Source of the DNA: Ophiocordyceps camponoti-saundersi (nom. inval.)
Lineage: Eukaryota > Ascomycota > Sordariomycetes > Hypocreales > Ophiocordycipitaceae
DNA: 64,000 nt
Assembly: GCA_003339415.1 (NCBI GenBank)
Contig: PDHQ01000139.1
Coordinates: forward strand, 1 to 64,000
Direction: 5' to 3'
Shown here: piece after piece, positions 63,575 to 64,000 of the stretch
Numbering within the stretch: position 1 is the first letter of the stretch
How the letters are laid out: every line of letters starts with the position of its first letter
Made by a program: the position numbers and the translations under genes
The notes under the pieces: model-generated
Database searches by the model: none
Told to the model about the DNA's origin: nothing
Seen by the model: only the letters and a program-made list of their open reading frames with translations

Positions 63575-64000
63575 CTTAACTTTTTCTTTTTATAAAAAGA
63601 TATATTAAATAAAAAGGTATTATATAAAGAAAAAACTCTATTTTCCTAAAAAGTAAATATTTCTAAAGAAAAATAATTATATAATATTAAATAAGTATAT
63701 AATTAAAAAAATCTCTAAAGGTAAATAACGCCCGTAATACCGTAGTAAAAAAAGATAAAGAAAATAAGCTACTAGCTAAAAAATAAAAGTTAGGTTATTA
63801 TATAATTTAATTTATAGTATATTTTTATAAAGTTTTATTATAAAAGTCTTTTATAATTATAATATTAAAAAAAATAGGTAGAAAACTAACTTTCTATAAC
63901 CTTATATTAAAAATACTAAAAAATATTATAAAAAATAGGAATTAAAAATCGGATTCTGCCGCCTCTTACCGCCTTTAAAGGGGTATAAAAACCCCTCCTT
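63274..64000 (-). mobile_element. D2: reversed partial copy of copia element D
   Basis: A 301-bp LTR at 63274-63574 is the reverse complement of the D1 LTRs, with the same TATTA...TAATA ends. Beyond it, 63575-64000 matches in reverse the 3' non-coding part of D1 (about 26560-26975), including the purine tract and the GGAGGGGT...ACCCC block. So this is the 3' end of a minus-strand D element whose body lies outside the window. It sits next to H and probably inserted into it. Confidence 0.85.

Overview
This window looks like an AT-rich, transposon-filled block of a filamentous ascomycete (Pezizomycotina) genome that has been heavily mutated by repeat-induced point mutation (RIP). Across most of the 64 kb the dinucleotides CA and TG are nearly absent and TA is very abundant, while CG survives fairly often. 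That is the mark of C-to-T change in a CpA context on both strands. Reading frames in the transposons are full of TAA and TAG codons, yet domain order and many conserved residues can still be read through them. I cannot name the species.

Layout. 0-4 kb: AT-rich minisatellites and family A copy A1, which has a perfect 16-bp target-site duplication (TSD). 4.1-5.3 kb: family B copy B1, also with a perfect 16-bp TSD. 5.3-7.9 kb: unclassified. 7.9-12 kb: a broken Ty3/gypsy element (C1) interrupted by two A copies (A2, A3). 13.1-28.8 kb: Ty1/copia element D1 (TSD AGTTT), which carries a complete Ty3/gypsy element E (TSD ACTTA) in its body and a hAT-like element F (8-bp TSD) in its right LTR. 28.8-33.4 kb: unclassified sequence and copy A4. 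33.4-39.4 kb: a full-length Ty3/gypsy element C2 on the minus strand (TSD TATAT). 39.4-48.8 kb: unclassified sequence, then A5, B2 and a truncated C3. 48.8-52.2 kb: AT-rich sequence with one decayed tRNA-like unit. 54.1-64 kb: further RIP-mutated elements, namely a minus-strand Ty3/gypsy element G, a plus-strand copia-type gag remnant H, and a reversed second D copy (D2) that runs off the window.

The one stretch of ordinary base composition is a gene island at about 52.15-54.06 kb. It holds what appears to be an intact three-exon gene for a 215-residue SET-domain protein on the minus strand. Two introns must be removed to see it, and its start is not certain. Next to it are an orphan exon-like open stretch and a short unrecognised reading frame. 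No other believable host gene was found.

How the parts relate. The elements record a sequence of insertions (A2 and A3 into C1; E and F into D1; D2 next to H). All seem immobile because their coding regions are destroyed. The most unusual pieces are families A and B: tailed by (ATT)n or (AAT)n, with 14-17 bp TSDs, no LTRs, no terminal inverted repeats and no recognisable protein. They behave like undescribed non-LTR or SINE-like retroposons.
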